Source: an uncultured Austwickia sp.
GTDB taxonomy: Bacteria > Actinomycetota > Actinomycetes > Actinomycetales > Dermatophilaceae
Assembly (NCBI GenBank): GCA_934678955.1
Contig: CAKUSI010000005.1
Span: 1-38,625, forward strand
Direction of reading: 5' to 3'
DNA length: 38,625 nucleotides
Positions 15,530 through 23,940 of the stretch are shown here, piece by piece (position 1 is the stretch's first letter; each line of letters opens with the position of its first letter). The notes under the pieces were generated by a model. It did no database searches. It saw only the letters and a program-made list of their open reading frames with translations, and was not told the DNA's origin. Made by a program: the position numbers and the translations under genes.

Positions 15530-15934
15530 GTGTTCGACGGACGCGACCCGATCTATCTGCAGATCGCCGAGTCGATCCGCAGCGACGTCCTCGCCGGCGC
15601 CCTCGCCGAGGGGGATCAGGTGATGTCGACGACGCAGTACGCGACGACATACCGCATCAATCCCGCCACGGCCGCCAAGGCCTTCGCACTCCTCGTCGAC
15701 GAGGGCGTGCTCTACAAGCAGCGCGGGGTGGGGATGTTCGTCGCCGACGGGGCCGGGGAAGCGCTCCGCGGCGAAAGACGCGCCCGCTTCTTCGCCGACA
15801 GGTTCGACCCGCTCGTTCGGGAAGCTGCCGTCCTCGGCCTCACCCCGCACGACCTCATCACCCGCCTGAACACCGTCACCAACCCGACCACCGTCGCAGA
15901 CAGCGACGCTCTCGCGAAGGAGGAGACGCCATGA
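15530..15934 (+). CDS. GntR family transcriptional regulator, YtrA-like
   Basis: The protein begins MFDGRDPIYLQIAESIRSDV, the classic YtrA start, followed by the winged-helix LAEGDQVMSTTQYATTYRINP and a recognition region with KAFALLVDEGVLYKQRGVGMFV. A short C-terminal helical dimer region ends DLITRLNTV. With 134 residues it lacks the large effector domain of other GntR types, as usual for YtrA. I chose GTG 15530 because GAGGAGGAG lies just before it; an ATG at 15488 would overlap the edge of the operator and lacks a site. Its stop overlaps the start of the ATPase gene in an ATGA junction. YtrA-type proteins commonly repress the adjacent ABC transporter operon in response to cell-envelope stress. 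Confidence 0.88.
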   Translation: MFDGRDPIYLQIAESIRSDVLAGALAEGDQVMSTTQYATTYRINPATAAKAFALLVDEGVLYKQRGVGMFVADGAGEALRGERRARFFADRFDPLVREAAVLGLTPHDLITRLNTVTNPTTVADSDALAKEETP

Positions 15935-16860
15935 CCGGCTACGGCATCACCGTCCGCGACCTGGCGATGCGTTACGGACGCCGCAACCCGGTGACCGCGC
16001 TCGACCGACTGGACCTCGACGTGTCCCCGGGATCCATCCATGGCCTGCTGGGCCGCAACGGCTCGGGGAAGACCACGCTTCTGTCGGTCCTGGCCGCGTT
16101 CCGCGCGCCCACCGCCGGCTCGGTGCGGGTCGACGGCGAGGAGGTCTTCGAGAACGAACGCGTCATGGCCGGCATCTGCCTGGTCCGCGAAGGCGGCGAC
16201 GTCCTCGGCGGCGAGCCCGTCCGCGACAGCCTCGACTTCTTCGAGGACCTGCGCGAGACCTTCGACCGCCCGTACGCCGACCGGCTGCTCGACGACTTCG
16301 AGATCGACCCGCGGCGCAAGCCCTCCGCCCTGTCGCGCGGGCAGCGCTCAGCTCTCGGGGCGGTGATCGGGCTGGCGAGCCGGGCCCCGCTCACCATGTT
16401 CGACGAGGTACACCTCGGTATGGATGTGCCGTCGCGCTACCGCTTCTACGACGAACTGCTCGCGGACTACGCCGAGCACCCGCGGACGATCATCCTGTCG
16501 AGCCATCTCATCGGTGAGGTCGAGAACGCGCTCTCCTCGGTCACGATCCTGGAGCACGGCTCGGCGCTCCTCACCGACGACATCGAGGCCGTACGTCAGC
16601 GTGGGGCCGTCCTCACCGGCCCGCTTGCAGCCGTCGACGCGCTGGCGGCGGGGCTGCCGATCTTGGAGCGCCGCGAGCTCGGGCCGACCGCGCGACTGGT
16701 CGCCTTCGGGGAGCTGCCGGGCGATCTCGCCGACCGGGCGCGGGACGCCGGCGCGAGCCTGGAGCGTCTGGATCTGCAGGACCTCCTCGTGCACCTGACC
16801 GATCAGGGGAAGGGCTCGCCCGAGCCCACCCCCGTACCCACCACCAGGAGCCACTCATGA
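15931..16860 (+). CDS. ABC transporter ATP-binding protein
   Basis: The 309-residue ATPase has Walker A at GRNGSGKTT (residues 41-49), a Q-loop region around VREGGDVLGG, signature LSRGQRS, Walker B LTMFDEVHLGMD and H-loop SSHL. The signature (LSRGQ for LSGGQ) and Walker B (DEV for DEP) vary from the consensus, but the catalytic aspartate-glutamate and histidine are kept. About 80 C-terminal residues after the H-loop form an accessory region, and a Pro/Ser-rich tail ends the protein. It overlaps the GntR gene by four bases upstream and the permease gene by four bases downstream, so all three are translationally coupled. The transported substrate cannot be inferred; homologous YtrA-type systems are linked to antibiotic or envelope stress. 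Confidence 0.92.
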   Translation: MTGYGITVRDLAMRYGRRNPVTALDRLDLDVSPGSIHGLLGRNGSGKTTLLSVLAAFRAPTAGSVRVDGEEVFENERVMAGICLVREGGDVLGGEPVRDSLDFFEDLRETFDRPYADRLLDDFEIDPRRKPSALSRGQRSALGAVIGLASRAPLTMFDEVHLGMDVPSRYRFYDELLADYAEHPRTIILSSHLIGEVENALSSVTILEHGSALLTDDIEAVRQRGAVLTGPLAAVDALAAGLPILERRELGPTARLVAFGELPGDLADRARDAGASLERLDLQDLLVHLTDQGKGSPEPTPVPTTRSHS

Positions 16861-17630
16861 CGTCCGTCGAGCACACCCGGACCCGACCTGACGCCCGCGC
16901 CCCGTGGCAGCGGGTCGCACGCTCCCTCCTGCGCGACCACGCACACCTCGCGGCGTGGTTCTGGGGCATCCTGGCGGTCGTCTTCGTGGTCGGACATCTC
17001 GTCGCGAGCGCCCTCACCGGCGAGCACGTCTCGTTGACCCAGTTCGGCGTGCCCTCGTCGGTGTGGTTCAGCTTCGCCGTCGCCATCACCCTGTTCGTCA
17101 CGCAGCTGCCCCTCCACCTGGCGGCGGGGCGGACCAGGAAGGCATACATCGCAGGTTCCCTCGCGGCGGTGCCGCTGGTCGCGGCGTTGCACGGACTCGT
17201 CTACGCGGCGTTCGTGCTCGTGGAATGGGCCGTGTTCCGCGCCGGCGGCTGGGACCACCATGCGGAGGGTCTGAGGCAGGTGGCCGGGGCGGGGTTGGGC
17301 CTGTTCCTCTACCTCGTCGCCGTGGTCGTGAGCGGCCTGCTGGTGGCGGCGACCTACTACCGGTTCGGCGGCTGGCTGGGCACCGTCGCGCTGCCGGTCA
17401 CGATTTCGCCGCTGCTGCTGGCCCCCGCGGCGCTCGGACCCGATGTGACCCCGGCGCTGTCGATCCGCGTGGGCACCGACCCGCTATCCATCACGGGACA
17501 GTCCTTCGTACCGTCGCTGGGGGGAGCCATCACGGACGGTCCCCTGCTCCCCCTGATCGCCGTCGCCCTCGCGATCACGCTCTTCTACCTCGCCGTGCGC
17601 CGCGTCCCGATCTGGCCCGCGCGCATCTGA
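16857..17630 (+). CDS. ABC transporter permease, hydrophobic subunit
   Basis: The 257-residue membrane protein has six or so hydrophobic segments, for example WFWGILAVVFVVGHLVASAL, SSVWFSFAVAITLFVTQ, LGLFLYLVAVVVSGLLVAAT and LPLIAVALAITLFYLAV. A soluble region near residues 140-145 (GGWDHHAEG) and one near 195-225 separate them. It has no motif that I recognise beyond membrane topology. Its identity as the partner of the ABC ATPase rests on the four-base overlap (ATGA) and shared promoter. The 3' end overlaps the candidate -35 of the next operon. The number of membrane segments is by eye. Confidence 0.85.
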   Translation: MTSVEHTRTRPDARAPWQRVARSLLRDHAHLAAWFWGILAVVFVVGHLVASALTGEHVSLTQFGVPSSVWFSFAVAITLFVTQLPLHLAAGRTRKAYIAGSLAAVPLVAALHGLVYAAFVLVEWAVFRAGGWDHHAEGLRQVAGAGLGLFLYLVAVVVSGLLVAATYYRFGGWLGTVALPVTISPLLLAPAALGPDVTPALSIRVGTDPLSITGQSFVPSLGGAITDGPLLPLIAVALAITLFYLAVRRVPIWPARI

Positions 17631-17656
17631 CCCGGCACCCCATCGCCCCGTACGTT
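17627..17656 (+). promoter_or_regulatory. Candidate promoter of the acyl-CoA operon
   Basis: CTGACC (17627-17632) and TACGTT (17651-17656) lie 18 bp apart, with the -10 inside an interrupted CCCC/GGGG repeat. The thiolase GTG begins 38 bp after the -10 and an AGGAGGG ribosome-binding site lies between. The -35 overlaps the end of the permease gene. Confidence 0.4.
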
Positions 17657-17693
17657 GGGGAGAGCACGCCGGACGCGCGAAGGAGGGCGTGAC

Positions 17694-18911
17694 GTGACGT
17701 CGTCAGGGCAGGCATGGATCTACGACGCGGTTCGCACGCCGCGGGGCAAGGGCAGGCCCGGAGGAGCCCTGTACGAGGTGAAGCCCGTCGACCTCGTCGC
17801 AGGGCTCCTTCGGGCGTTGGCCGACCGCCATCCCGGGCTCGACCCCGCACGGGTGGACGACGTGGTGCTCGGCATCGTCAGCGCGACAGGAGAGCAGGGC
17901 GGCGTCCTCCCCCGGGCCGCGGTCCTCGCCGCGGGATGGCCCCTCGCCGTCCCGGGGGTGCAGCTCGACCGGTTTTGCGGCAGCGGCTTGGAGTCCGTCA
18001 ATTCCGCGGCCGCCCGCATCCGCGCCGGGTTCGCCGACCTGATCGTCGCCGGCGGCGTGGAGTCGATGTCGCGGGTTCCGATGGGCAGCGCGGGCGGGGC
18101 GATCATGTACGACCCGGCCACGGCCTGGGCGGCGAACTTCGTGCCCCAGGGGGTTGCCGCCGACCTTCTGGCGACCCTCAACGGCCTCATGCGTGAAGAC
18201 CTCGACGCCTATGCGGCGCGCAGCCACGCACGGGCGGCGCAGGCGTGGGTGGCCGGTCGCTTCGCGCGCTCGATCGTCCCGGTCCGCGACCGCAACGGCC
18301 TGGTCGTGCTCGACCGCGACGAGCTCGTCCGGCCCGGCACGACCGCCGAGGCGCTGGGCGCGCTCCCACCCTCCTTCGCGGACGCGGGCGTCGCGGGATT
18401 CGACGCGGTCGCGCTGGAGACCTACCACGCGCTGGACGAGATCTCTCACGTCCACCACGCGGGCAACTCCAGTGGGCTCGCCGACGGTGCCGCCCTCGTG
18501 CTGCTCGGTAGCGAGCGCGCCGGCGCCGCGGCCGGCCTCACCCCCAGGGGCCGCATCGTGTCGGTGGGGCTCGTCGGCACCGAGCCCACGATCATGCTGA
18601 CCGGACCGGCCCCCGCGAGCCGGCAGGCGCTCGATCGCGCGGGTCTGGACCCCGCCGACATCGACCTGTTCGAGGTCAACGAGGCCTTCGCCGCCGTACC
18701 CCTGTCTTTCATGCGTGAGATGGACTTCTCCCCCGAGGTGACCAACGTCAACGGCGGGGCGATCGCGCTCGGCCACCCGCTGGGTGCCACCGGCGCGATG
18801 CTGCTCGGCACGGCGTTGGACGAGCTGGAGCGCCGCAACGAGCGCAGGGCCCTGATCACGCTGTGCATCGGCGGGGGTATGGGGATCGCGACCGTGATCG
18901 AGCGGGCATGA
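17694..18911 (+). CDS. Acetyl-CoA C-acyltransferase (thiolase, FadA-like)
   Basis: The 405-residue enzyme catalyses the last step of beta-oxidation, thiolytic cleavage of 3-ketoacyl-CoA, or the reverse condensation. The acyl-accepting cysteine is C95 in [10 protein letters not shown], the histidine is H361 in [11 protein letters not shown], and the second cysteine is C391 in TLCIGGGMG. The NEAF motif is FEVNEAFA. The start is the GTG at 17694, seven bases after AGGAGGG. It is followed by the bifunctional dehydrogenase 51 bp later and then a CoA-transferase, so the three likely form a beta-oxidation or related acyl-CoA operon. The chain length of the substrate is not readable. The acyl-CoA dehydrogenase needed for the first oxidation step is not in the window. 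Confidence 0.94.
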   Translation: MTSSGQAWIYDAVRTPRGKGRPGGALYEVKPVDLVAGLLRALADRHPGLDPARVDDVVLGIVSATGEQGGVLPRAAVLAAGWPLAVPGVQLDRFCGSGLESVNSAAARIRAGFADLIVAGGVESMSRVPMGSAGGAIMYDPATAWAANFVPQGVAADLLATLNGLMREDLDAYAARSHARAAQAWVAGRFARSIVPVRDRNGLVVLDRDELVRPGTTAEALGALPPSFADAGVAGFDAVALETYHALDEISHVHHAGNSSGLADGAALVLLGSERAGAAAGLTPRGRIVSVGLVGTEPTIMLTGPAPASRQALDRAGLDPADIDLFEVNEAFAAVPLSFMREMDFSPEVTNVNGGAIALGHPLGATGAMLLGTALDELERRNERRALITLCIGGGMGIATVIERA

Positions 18912-18962
18912 GGCCGTCCCGAGAAGGAGCGTTCGGGCCTGCCGGGGGGTGAGGATGGGCTC

Positions 18963-21170
18963 ATGATTCGGTACGCGTACGAGGGTGACGTCGTCGTGTT
19001 GAGGATGGACGATCCGTCGTCGGGCGCGAACACGATGAACGACGCGTACGTCGCCTCCATGCGCGCCACGCTCGACCGCCTCGAGGCCGAGCGCGAGCGG
19101 ATCGCCGGGGTCGTGCTCACCTCGGCGAAGAAGACCTGGTTCGCGGGGGCCAACCTGAGGGATCTGCAGTCGATCACGCCCGAGGAGGCGGGCCCGTTCT
19201 TCGAGCGCGTCGAGGGGATCAAGGGCGACCTGCGGCGCTTGGAGCAGCTCGGCCGGCCGGTGGTGGCGGCCCTGAACGGCACCGCGCTCGGGGGCGGCTT
19301 CGAGATCGCGCTCGCCTGCCACCGCCGGATCGCGGTGGACGACTCCTCTGTCCGGTTCGGCCTGCCCGAGGTCACCATCGGCCTGCTGCCGGGCGGCGGG
19401 GGAATCACCCGGCTGGTCCGCATGCTCGGGGTCGTCGAGGCGTTGACGGGTTGGCTCCTGGAGGGGGCGACCCGCTCCCCCGCCGCGGCGCACGCGGGTG
19501 GGCTGATCGACGAGCTGGTCGCCTCGCCGGAGGAGCTGTTGCCCGCCGCGATCGCGTGGATCCGCGCCCAGGGCGACGGCGTCGAGGCGGCCACGAAACC
19601 GTGGGACGACCGCGGCTACCGCATCCCGGGTGGATCTCCCAGCTCGCCGGAGCTCGCGGCGATCCTCCCAGCGCTCCCGGCGCGCCTTCGCGCCCGGCTC
19701 AAGGGGGCCGACCTGCCGGCTCCCCGGGCCATCCTGTGCGCCGCGGTCGAGGGCGCGGGGGTCGACGTCGAGACCGCCGGGCGGATCGAGACGCGCTACC
19801 TCACCGAGCTCGTGACCGGCCGGGTCTCCAAGGCGATGATCCAGGCGTTCTTCTTCGACCTGCAGGCCATCGGCTCGGGCGCGAACCGTCCCGCGGGCGT
19901 CGCGCGGCATACGGTCAGCCGCCTCGGCGTCCTCGGGGCCGGGATGATGGGGGCCGGCATCGCGTACGCCTGCGCCGCGCGCGGCATCGATGTGGTGCTG
20001 AAGGATGTCACCCGCGAGCGCGCCGAGGCGGGACGATCGCAGGCGCGCACGGTGCTGCAACGCCGGGTGGCCGCCCGGAGGCTCGACGAGGCCGCCGCCG
20101 AGCGGGTGGTCCAGCGGATCACGGCCACGCAGGAGGCCGACGACCTCGCGGACGTCGACGTGGTGATCGAGGCGGTCTACGAGGACCTCGACCTCAAGAG
20201 CCGGGTCTTCGCCGAGGTCGAGGCTGTGACCGCGCCCACGACGCTGCTGTGCTCGAACACGTCCACGCTGCCGATCACGACCCTGCAAGCGGGCGTCGCC
20301 CGCCCCGGCGACGTCGTCGGCCTGCACTTCTTCAGCCCCGTGGACAAGATGCGCCTGGTCGAGATCATCCGCGGGGAGCACACCTCGGAGGAGGCGGTCG
20401 CGCGCGCGGTGGACCTCGTCCAGCAGATCGGGAAGGTGCCGATCGTGGTCGGGGACGGGCGCGGGTTCTACACGAGCCGGGTATTCGGCACGCTGGTCAT
20501 GGAGGCCGCGGCGCTGGTCGGCGAGGGCGTCGACCCCATGACGGTCGAGCGGGCGGCGACGATGGCGGGCTTCCCGGCGCCGCCGCTCGCCACGCTCGAC
20601 GAGGTGTCGCTGACGTTGATCCAACACATCCGGGCCGAGGCCGCGAAGGCGGCCGCCGCGGGACCATCGGGCTCCCCGGTGCTCCTGGCCGGGCCCGGCT
20701 CGGACGTGATCGACTCGATGGTCGACCGGCACGGCCGCGCAGGGCGCGCCGCCGGCGGCGGGTTCTACGAATACCCGTCCGGGGAGCCCAAGCGGCTCTG
20801 GCCGGGGGTGCGCGAGCATTACACGACCGGGACGCAGCTGCCGCTGCGGGACATCCAGGACCGGTATGTCTTCGCCATGGCGCTGGAGACCGCGCGCTGC
20901 TTCGCTGAAGGCGTGCTGCGCGACACGCCCTCGGCGAACATCGGCGGGCTGCTCGGCATCGGGTTCCCTCCCGCCACCGGTGGCCCAGCGACATACATGA
21001 CCAACTACGCGGGCGGGCTGGCCGGGTTCGTCGCGCGTGCAGACGCGCTCGCCGACGCCTACGGCGAGCGCTTCCGGCCCTGCCCATGGCTGCGAGACCG
21101 CGCGGCGGCCGGCGGCGGGCTACGCAGCCCAGGCTCCGGGGAACTCATCGATGGGAGGGCAACTCCATGA
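18963..21170 (+). CDS. Bifunctional enoyl-CoA hydratase / 3-hydroxyacyl-CoA dehydrogenase (FadB/FadJ-like)
   Basis: The 735-residue protein fuses two beta-oxidation enzymes. The N-terminal crotonase half has both catalytic glutamates: E114 in GGGFEIALAC and E136 in FGLPEVTIG, before the LLPGGGGITRL loop. The NAD-dependent dehydrogenase half begins with a Rossmann motif LGAGMMGAG near residue 325, then a serine in SNTSTLPIT and the catalytic H455 in GLHFFSPVDKM. A C-terminal helical dehydrogenase domain with GFPPATGGPATYM closes it. Length fits the fused alpha subunit. The start ATG has GGTGAGGA upstream. Its stop overlaps the start of the next gene in an ATGA. Together with the thiolase this gives three successive beta-oxidation steps. 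Confidence 0.95.
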   Translation: MIRYAYEGDVVVLRMDDPSSGANTMNDAYVASMRATLDRLEAERERIAGVVLTSAKKTWFAGANLRDLQSITPEEAGPFFERVEGIKGDLRRLEQLGRPVVAALNGTALGGGFEIALACHRRIAVDDSSVRFGLPEVTIGLLPGGGGITRLVRMLGVVEALTGWLLEGATRSPAAAHAGGLIDELVASPEELLPAAIAWIRAQGDGVEAATKPWDDRGYRIPGGSPSSPELAAILPALPARLRARLKGADLPAPRAILCAAVEGAGVDVETAGRIETRYLTELVTGRVSKAMIQAFFFDLQAIGSGANRPAGVARHTVSRLGVLGAGMMGAGIAYACAARGIDVVLKDVTRERAEAGRSQARTVLQRRVAARRLDEAAAERVVQRITATQEADDLADVDVVIEAVYEDLDLKSRVFAEVEAVTAPTTLLCSNTSTLPITTLQAGVARPGDVVGLHFFSPVDKMRLVEIIRGEHTSEEAVARAVDLVQQIGKVPIVVGDGRGFYTSRVFGTLVMEAAALVGEGVDPMTVERAATMAGFPAPPLATLDEVSLTLIQHIRAEAAKAAAAGPSGSPVLLAGPGSDVIDSMVDRHGRAGRAAGGGFYEYPSGEPKRLWPGVREHYTTGTQLPLRDIQDRYVFAMALETARCFAEGVLRDTPSANIGGLLGIGFPPATGGPATYMTNYAGGLAGFVARADALADAYGERFRPCPWLRDRAAAGGGLRSPGSGELIDGRATP

Positions 21171-22066
21171 CCTACGCGATCGACGACGCCGAGGCACCCC
21201 TGCAACCCCTGTATGGCATGCGCGTCGTCACCGTGGCCCTGAACATCCCAGGCCCGGTCGCCGTGGCGCGTCTGGTCGAGATGGGGGCGCAGGCGACGAC
21301 CGTCCTGCCGCCGTCCGGGGACCCGATGCGCACGTATCGCGCCGAGTGGTTCGAGGAGTTGCACCGCGGTCAGGAGGTGGTGACCCTCGACCTCAAGGAC
21401 CGCGGCGGGCGCGACCGGATGGAGGCGCTGCTGCGCGCGGCGGACGTGCTGGTCACCTCGTCGCGACCCGCAGCCCTGCGCCGCCTCGGCCTTGACCACG
21501 AGGCGCTGCGGCTCCGCCATCCGGCGCTGTGCCAGGTGGACATCGTCGGCTACCCGGGCCCGGCGGCGGAGCACGCCGGCCACGACCTCACATACCAAGC
21601 CGTGCACGGGCTCGTACGCGGTGAGGCGACCCCTCCGACCCTCTCCGTGGACCTGATGGGAGCCGAGCGCGCCACTGCGGAGGTGCTGGCCGCGCTCCTG
21701 GAGCGCGCCCGCACGGGCGTCGGCGTCCGCCGGGAGGTCGTACTGTCGGACATGGCGGCGGTGCTGGCGCTGCCGGTCCGCTACGAACTGACGACCCCGG
21801 GCGGGCTGCTCGGCGGCGGCCTGCCCTTCTATGCGGTCTACCGCGCGTGCCAGGGCCGCGTCGCGCTGGCGGCGTTGGAGCCGCACTTCGTGCGCGCGTT
21901 GATCGGGGCGCTGGCAGCCGACGGGTTCACTCCCGGCGGCGAGCCGCTGGACGCCGAGGACCTGACCCACCAGCTGCTCGGCGACGTCTTCGCCCAGCGC
22001 TCGGCATCCGACTGGGAGACCTGGGCCCAGGAGCGCGGCATCCCCCTCGTCGCAGTCGCGCAGTAG
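21167..22066 (+). CDS. Short CaiB/BaiF-family (AMACR-like) CoA-transferase or racemase
   Basis: The 299-residue protein belongs to family III CoA-transferases and alpha-methylacyl-CoA racemases. The N-terminal pattern is LYGMRVVTVALNIPGPVAV, followed by VVTLDLKDRGGRDRMEALL and DVLVTSSRPAALRRLGLD. The catalytic aspartate is D140 in GHDLTYQAVHG, matching the GHDINY motif of AMACR. It then has VDLMGAERATAEVLAALLER. It is about 60 or more residues shorter than the usual 360-400; the loss is mostly after the core. ATG 21167 overlaps the stop of the FadB-like gene by four bases, and a hairpin terminator follows at 22073. A racemase acting on branched acyl-CoA would fit beta-oxidation of branched or sterol side chains, but a CoA-transferase is equally possible. 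Confidence 0.82.
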   Translation: MTYAIDDAEAPLQPLYGMRVVTVALNIPGPVAVARLVEMGAQATTVLPPSGDPMRTYRAEWFEELHRGQEVVTLDLKDRGGRDRMEALLRAADVLVTSSRPAALRRLGLDHEALRLRHPALCQVDIVGYPGPAAEHAGHDLTYQAVHGLVRGEATPPTLSVDLMGAERATAEVLAALLERARTGVGVRREVVLSDMAAVLALPVRYELTTPGGLLGGGLPFYAVYRACQGRVALAALEPHFVRALIGALAADGFTPGGEPLDAEDLTHQLLGDVFAQRSASDWETWAQERGIPLVAVAQ

Positions 22067-22072
22067 CTCACC

Positions 22073-22103
22073 CGGCGTGTCACATCACGATCCCCACACG
22101 CCG
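22073..22103 (+). terminator. Terminator hairpin of the acyl-CoA operon
   Basis: Eight base pairs (CGGCGTGT / ACACGCCG) with a 15-nt loop, beginning six bases past the TAG of the CaiB-like gene. No T-run follows. The position at the operon end supports the call. Confidence 0.5.
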
Positions 22104-22206
22104 CCGATGACCCGACTTTGAACGAGCAATGACTCAATCCTCCTTCAAAGCCTTGCCCCACATCACCCTGCGACCCCACCGGATCGGCCATATCGTCACC
22201 GACGCG

Positions 22207-22665
22207 TCACAGGGGAATCGCCTCGGCCAGAACGCGCTTCCTGATGCCCGGGCGGAGAGCTTCATCAGGGACCAGGTCGACCGGCCTCCCCACGAGGTCG
22301 CTGACCTCGCGTTCGAGGGCTCCGAGCTGGAGCAGGCTCAGCGGCCGTCCCATCGTGAAGAGGAGATCGACGTCCGAATCCGGACCGGCCACGCCGGCCG
22401 CCACGGATCCGAAGACGCGAACGTCACGCCCACCGGCTTCCCGAACGAGTCGGCGGATGTCCCGCCGGTGCTTGCGCAAAGCCATGGCAGTGGTGGACGT
22501 TCCGTGGAAGCGGAGGAGTCTTGACACCTCGGGCTGACTCCGCCCGATCTCTCGGGCGATCTCTGCCTGGGTCATTCCAGCAGCCGAAGCATTCCTCACC
22601 GCAGCAACCAAGTTCGAACGCGCGGCCGCCACCGCAGCATCCGTCTCACGCGCCGTTCGAGCCAA
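22207..22665 (-). CDS. HTH-fused MNT-type nucleotidyltransferase
   Basis: The 152-residue protein has two parts. Residues about 25-60 form an HTH (GMTQAEIAREIGRSQPEVSRL). The rest is a minimal nucleotidyltransferase with the catalytic signature GSX10DXD in FGSVAAGVAGPDSDVDLLF, then LVGRPVDLVPDEAL. MNT proteins pair with HEPN toxins as antitoxins, but no HEPN gene adjoins this one. A proper MntA-HepT pair lies 0.9 kb away on the other strand. The start is probably TTG 22665, as no ATG lies upstream in frame and an AAGGG lies about 12 bases before it. It follows the TRIC gene by 24 bp on the same strand. Function is unknown; a DNA-binding regulator that nucleotidylates a target is one idea. Confidence 0.75.
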   Translation of the reverse strand: MARTARETDAAVAAARSNLVAAVRNASAAGMTQAEIAREIGRSQPEVSRLLRFHGTSTTAMALRKHRRDIRRLVREAGGRDVRVFGSVAAGVAGPDSDVDLLFTMGRPLSLLQLGALEREVSDLVGRPVDLVPDEALRPGIRKRVLAEAIPL

Positions 22666-22689
22666 GCTCGTGTCCGGCCCTTGTCCCAG

Positions 22690-23409
22690 CTAATCCTCGT
22701 CAGGGGGCGCCGGGTCTGGCCCGCGCCGTGTCCGGTCCGGCTCGCGCCGCGCCCGGCGGCGCCACGGGGGGCGGCGCGCGCTGCGGGGCCGGTGTTCGAT
22801 CTCCTGGTAGTCGAAGACGGGCAGGCCGAGCTCGAAGTGGATGGCCAGGATCCGGGCGGTGAAGCCCACCGCGACCGTGACGAGGACGGTCCAGATCTCC
22901 GGCACGTCCAGCGCGACGAGCCCGACGTAGAGCAGCGCCGCGAGCAGGGACACGCTCGCATACAGCTCCTTGCGGAAGATCAACGGAATGCGGCTGCACA
23001 GCAGGTCACGCAGCACGCCACCGAAGACGCCGGTGATGATCCCTGCGGTGCACGCGATCACCACCCCGTACCCCATGCTCATCGCCACCTGCGCTCCGAG
23101 GATCGTGAACACGATGAGCCCGAGCGCGTCGAGCCAGAGGAAGACGGTCCGGAAATACCGCATCAGCGGCGCGATCGAGACGGTGAGGATCGCCGTCACC
23201 GCCAGCAGCACGAGGTACTCCGGATGCGCGACCCACGTCAAGGGATAGTGTCCCAGCAGCATGTCGCGAACCGAGCCGCCGCCGATCGCCGTCACACAAG
23301 CGATCATGATGACCCCGAAGAGGTCCATCCGTTCCCGCCCGGCGGCCAGGGCACCGGTCATGGCCTCGGCCGTGATGCCGACGATGTACAGCGCGGTCAG
23401 CAGCGTCAT
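22690..23409 (-). CDS. TRIC/YadS-family (UPF0126) cation channel
   Basis: The 239-residue protein has seven hydrophobic segments and the two-fold repeat typical of the family. The repeats are marked by AIGGGSVRDMLLG in the first half and VFGGVLRDLL in the second. TRIC channels are trimeric monovalent-cation channels; bacterial members conduct K+ and Na+. A charged 35-residue C-terminal tail rich in Arg and Pro follows the last helix. ATG 23409 is preceded by AGGGGAG at good spacing. The reading frame stays open far upstream (to 24231), but that part runs antisense through the MntA-HepT genes and has no site. It is divergent from mntA and lies upstream of the HTH-MNT gene. Confidence 0.9.
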   Translation of the reverse strand: MTLLTALYIVGITAEAMTGALAAGRERMDLFGVIMIACVTAIGGGSVRDMLLGHYPLTWVAHPEYLVLLAVTAILTVSIAPLMRYFRTVFLWLDALGLIVFTILGAQVAMSMGYGVVIACTAGIITGVFGGVLRDLLCSRIPLIFRKELYASVSLLAALLYVGLVALDVPEIWTVLVTVAVGFTARILAIHFELGLPVFDYQEIEHRPRSARRPPWRRRARREPDRTRRGPDPAPPDED

Positions 23410-23532
23410 GCGTCTCCCCTCGGGTCTGCCGGGTGCCGGCGGCGTCACGGTCCGATCGTGACCGTACGGCAGATCGGCCCCGCGGTTCACCCCGCGCATT
23501 CCGCGCTTCTGGCCTACCCGGGCGGGGCCTGC

Positions 23533-23544
23533 GACACTGGGCGC
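23533..23544 (+). promoter_or_regulatory. -10 box of a leaderless mntA transcript
   Basis: GACACT (23533-23538) ends exactly six bases before the ATG of mntA. The preceding bases do not contain a ribosome-binding site, so the transcript is probably leaderless. A -35 is not convincing. The 135-bp gap is divergent from the TRIC gene. Confidence 0.35.
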
Positions 23545-23940
23545 ATGTCGTCCGGGGAGGAGTCCGCCTTCGTCGCGAGCCGCGATGCTGCGGTGGCGGC
23601 ACTGGTCGAGGCGGGTGCGAGGATCGTGTATCTGCACGGGAGCCGCGCGAGCGGCACAGCTCGTACCGATTCCGACATCGACCTCGCCGCGTGGTTCGGG
23701 GTGCGTCCGCCCCCGTACGCCCATGACCTCGACCTGCCCGACGGTGTGGATCTCCTCGTCCTCGACCGAGCCCCCTTGGAGCTGGCGGGCCGCGTCGCCC
23801 TGCGCGGCCGGCTGCTGCACGCGTCGGATGAGCACGAGCGCGTCGCGTGGGAGGCCAGGACCCGCAAGATCTATGCGGACGAGCTCCCCCGCATCACGCG
23901 CGCACATCAGGAGTTCCTGGCGTCGGTGGCACGTGGTTGA
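23545..23940 (+). CDS. mntA: MntA-type antitoxin, minimal nucleotidyltransferase
   Basis: The 131-residue protein has the MNT catalytic signature GSX10DXD: G32-S33 in HGSRASGTAR and the aspartates in TDSDIDL (about D44 and D46). The rest is the short MNT fold with a final VDLLVLDRAPLELAGRVALRG strand-helix and a C-terminal helical tail. Family knowledge: MntA antitoxins of type VII systems add AMP to a tyrosine in the HEPN toxin, which blocks its RNase activity. The gene overlaps hepT by eight bases, and the pair is compact and self-contained, so the assignment is strong. It has no HTH, in contrast to the MNT gene at 22207. ATG 23545 follows a -10 box by six bases. Confidence 0.9.
   Translation: MSSGEESAFVASRDAAVAALVEAGARIVYLHGSRASGTARTDSDIDLAAWFGVRPPPYAHDLDLPDGVDLLVLDRAPLELAGRVALRGRLLHASDEHERVAWEARTRKIYADELPRITRAHQEFLASVARG

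Noticed and set aside
17703..20819. 1038-codon minus-strand frame opposite the thiolase and FadB-like genes
   Set aside because: It spans two well-supported genes on the other strand, has no start signals and is low-complexity Arg/Gly/His. It is an artefact of GC-rich third positions.
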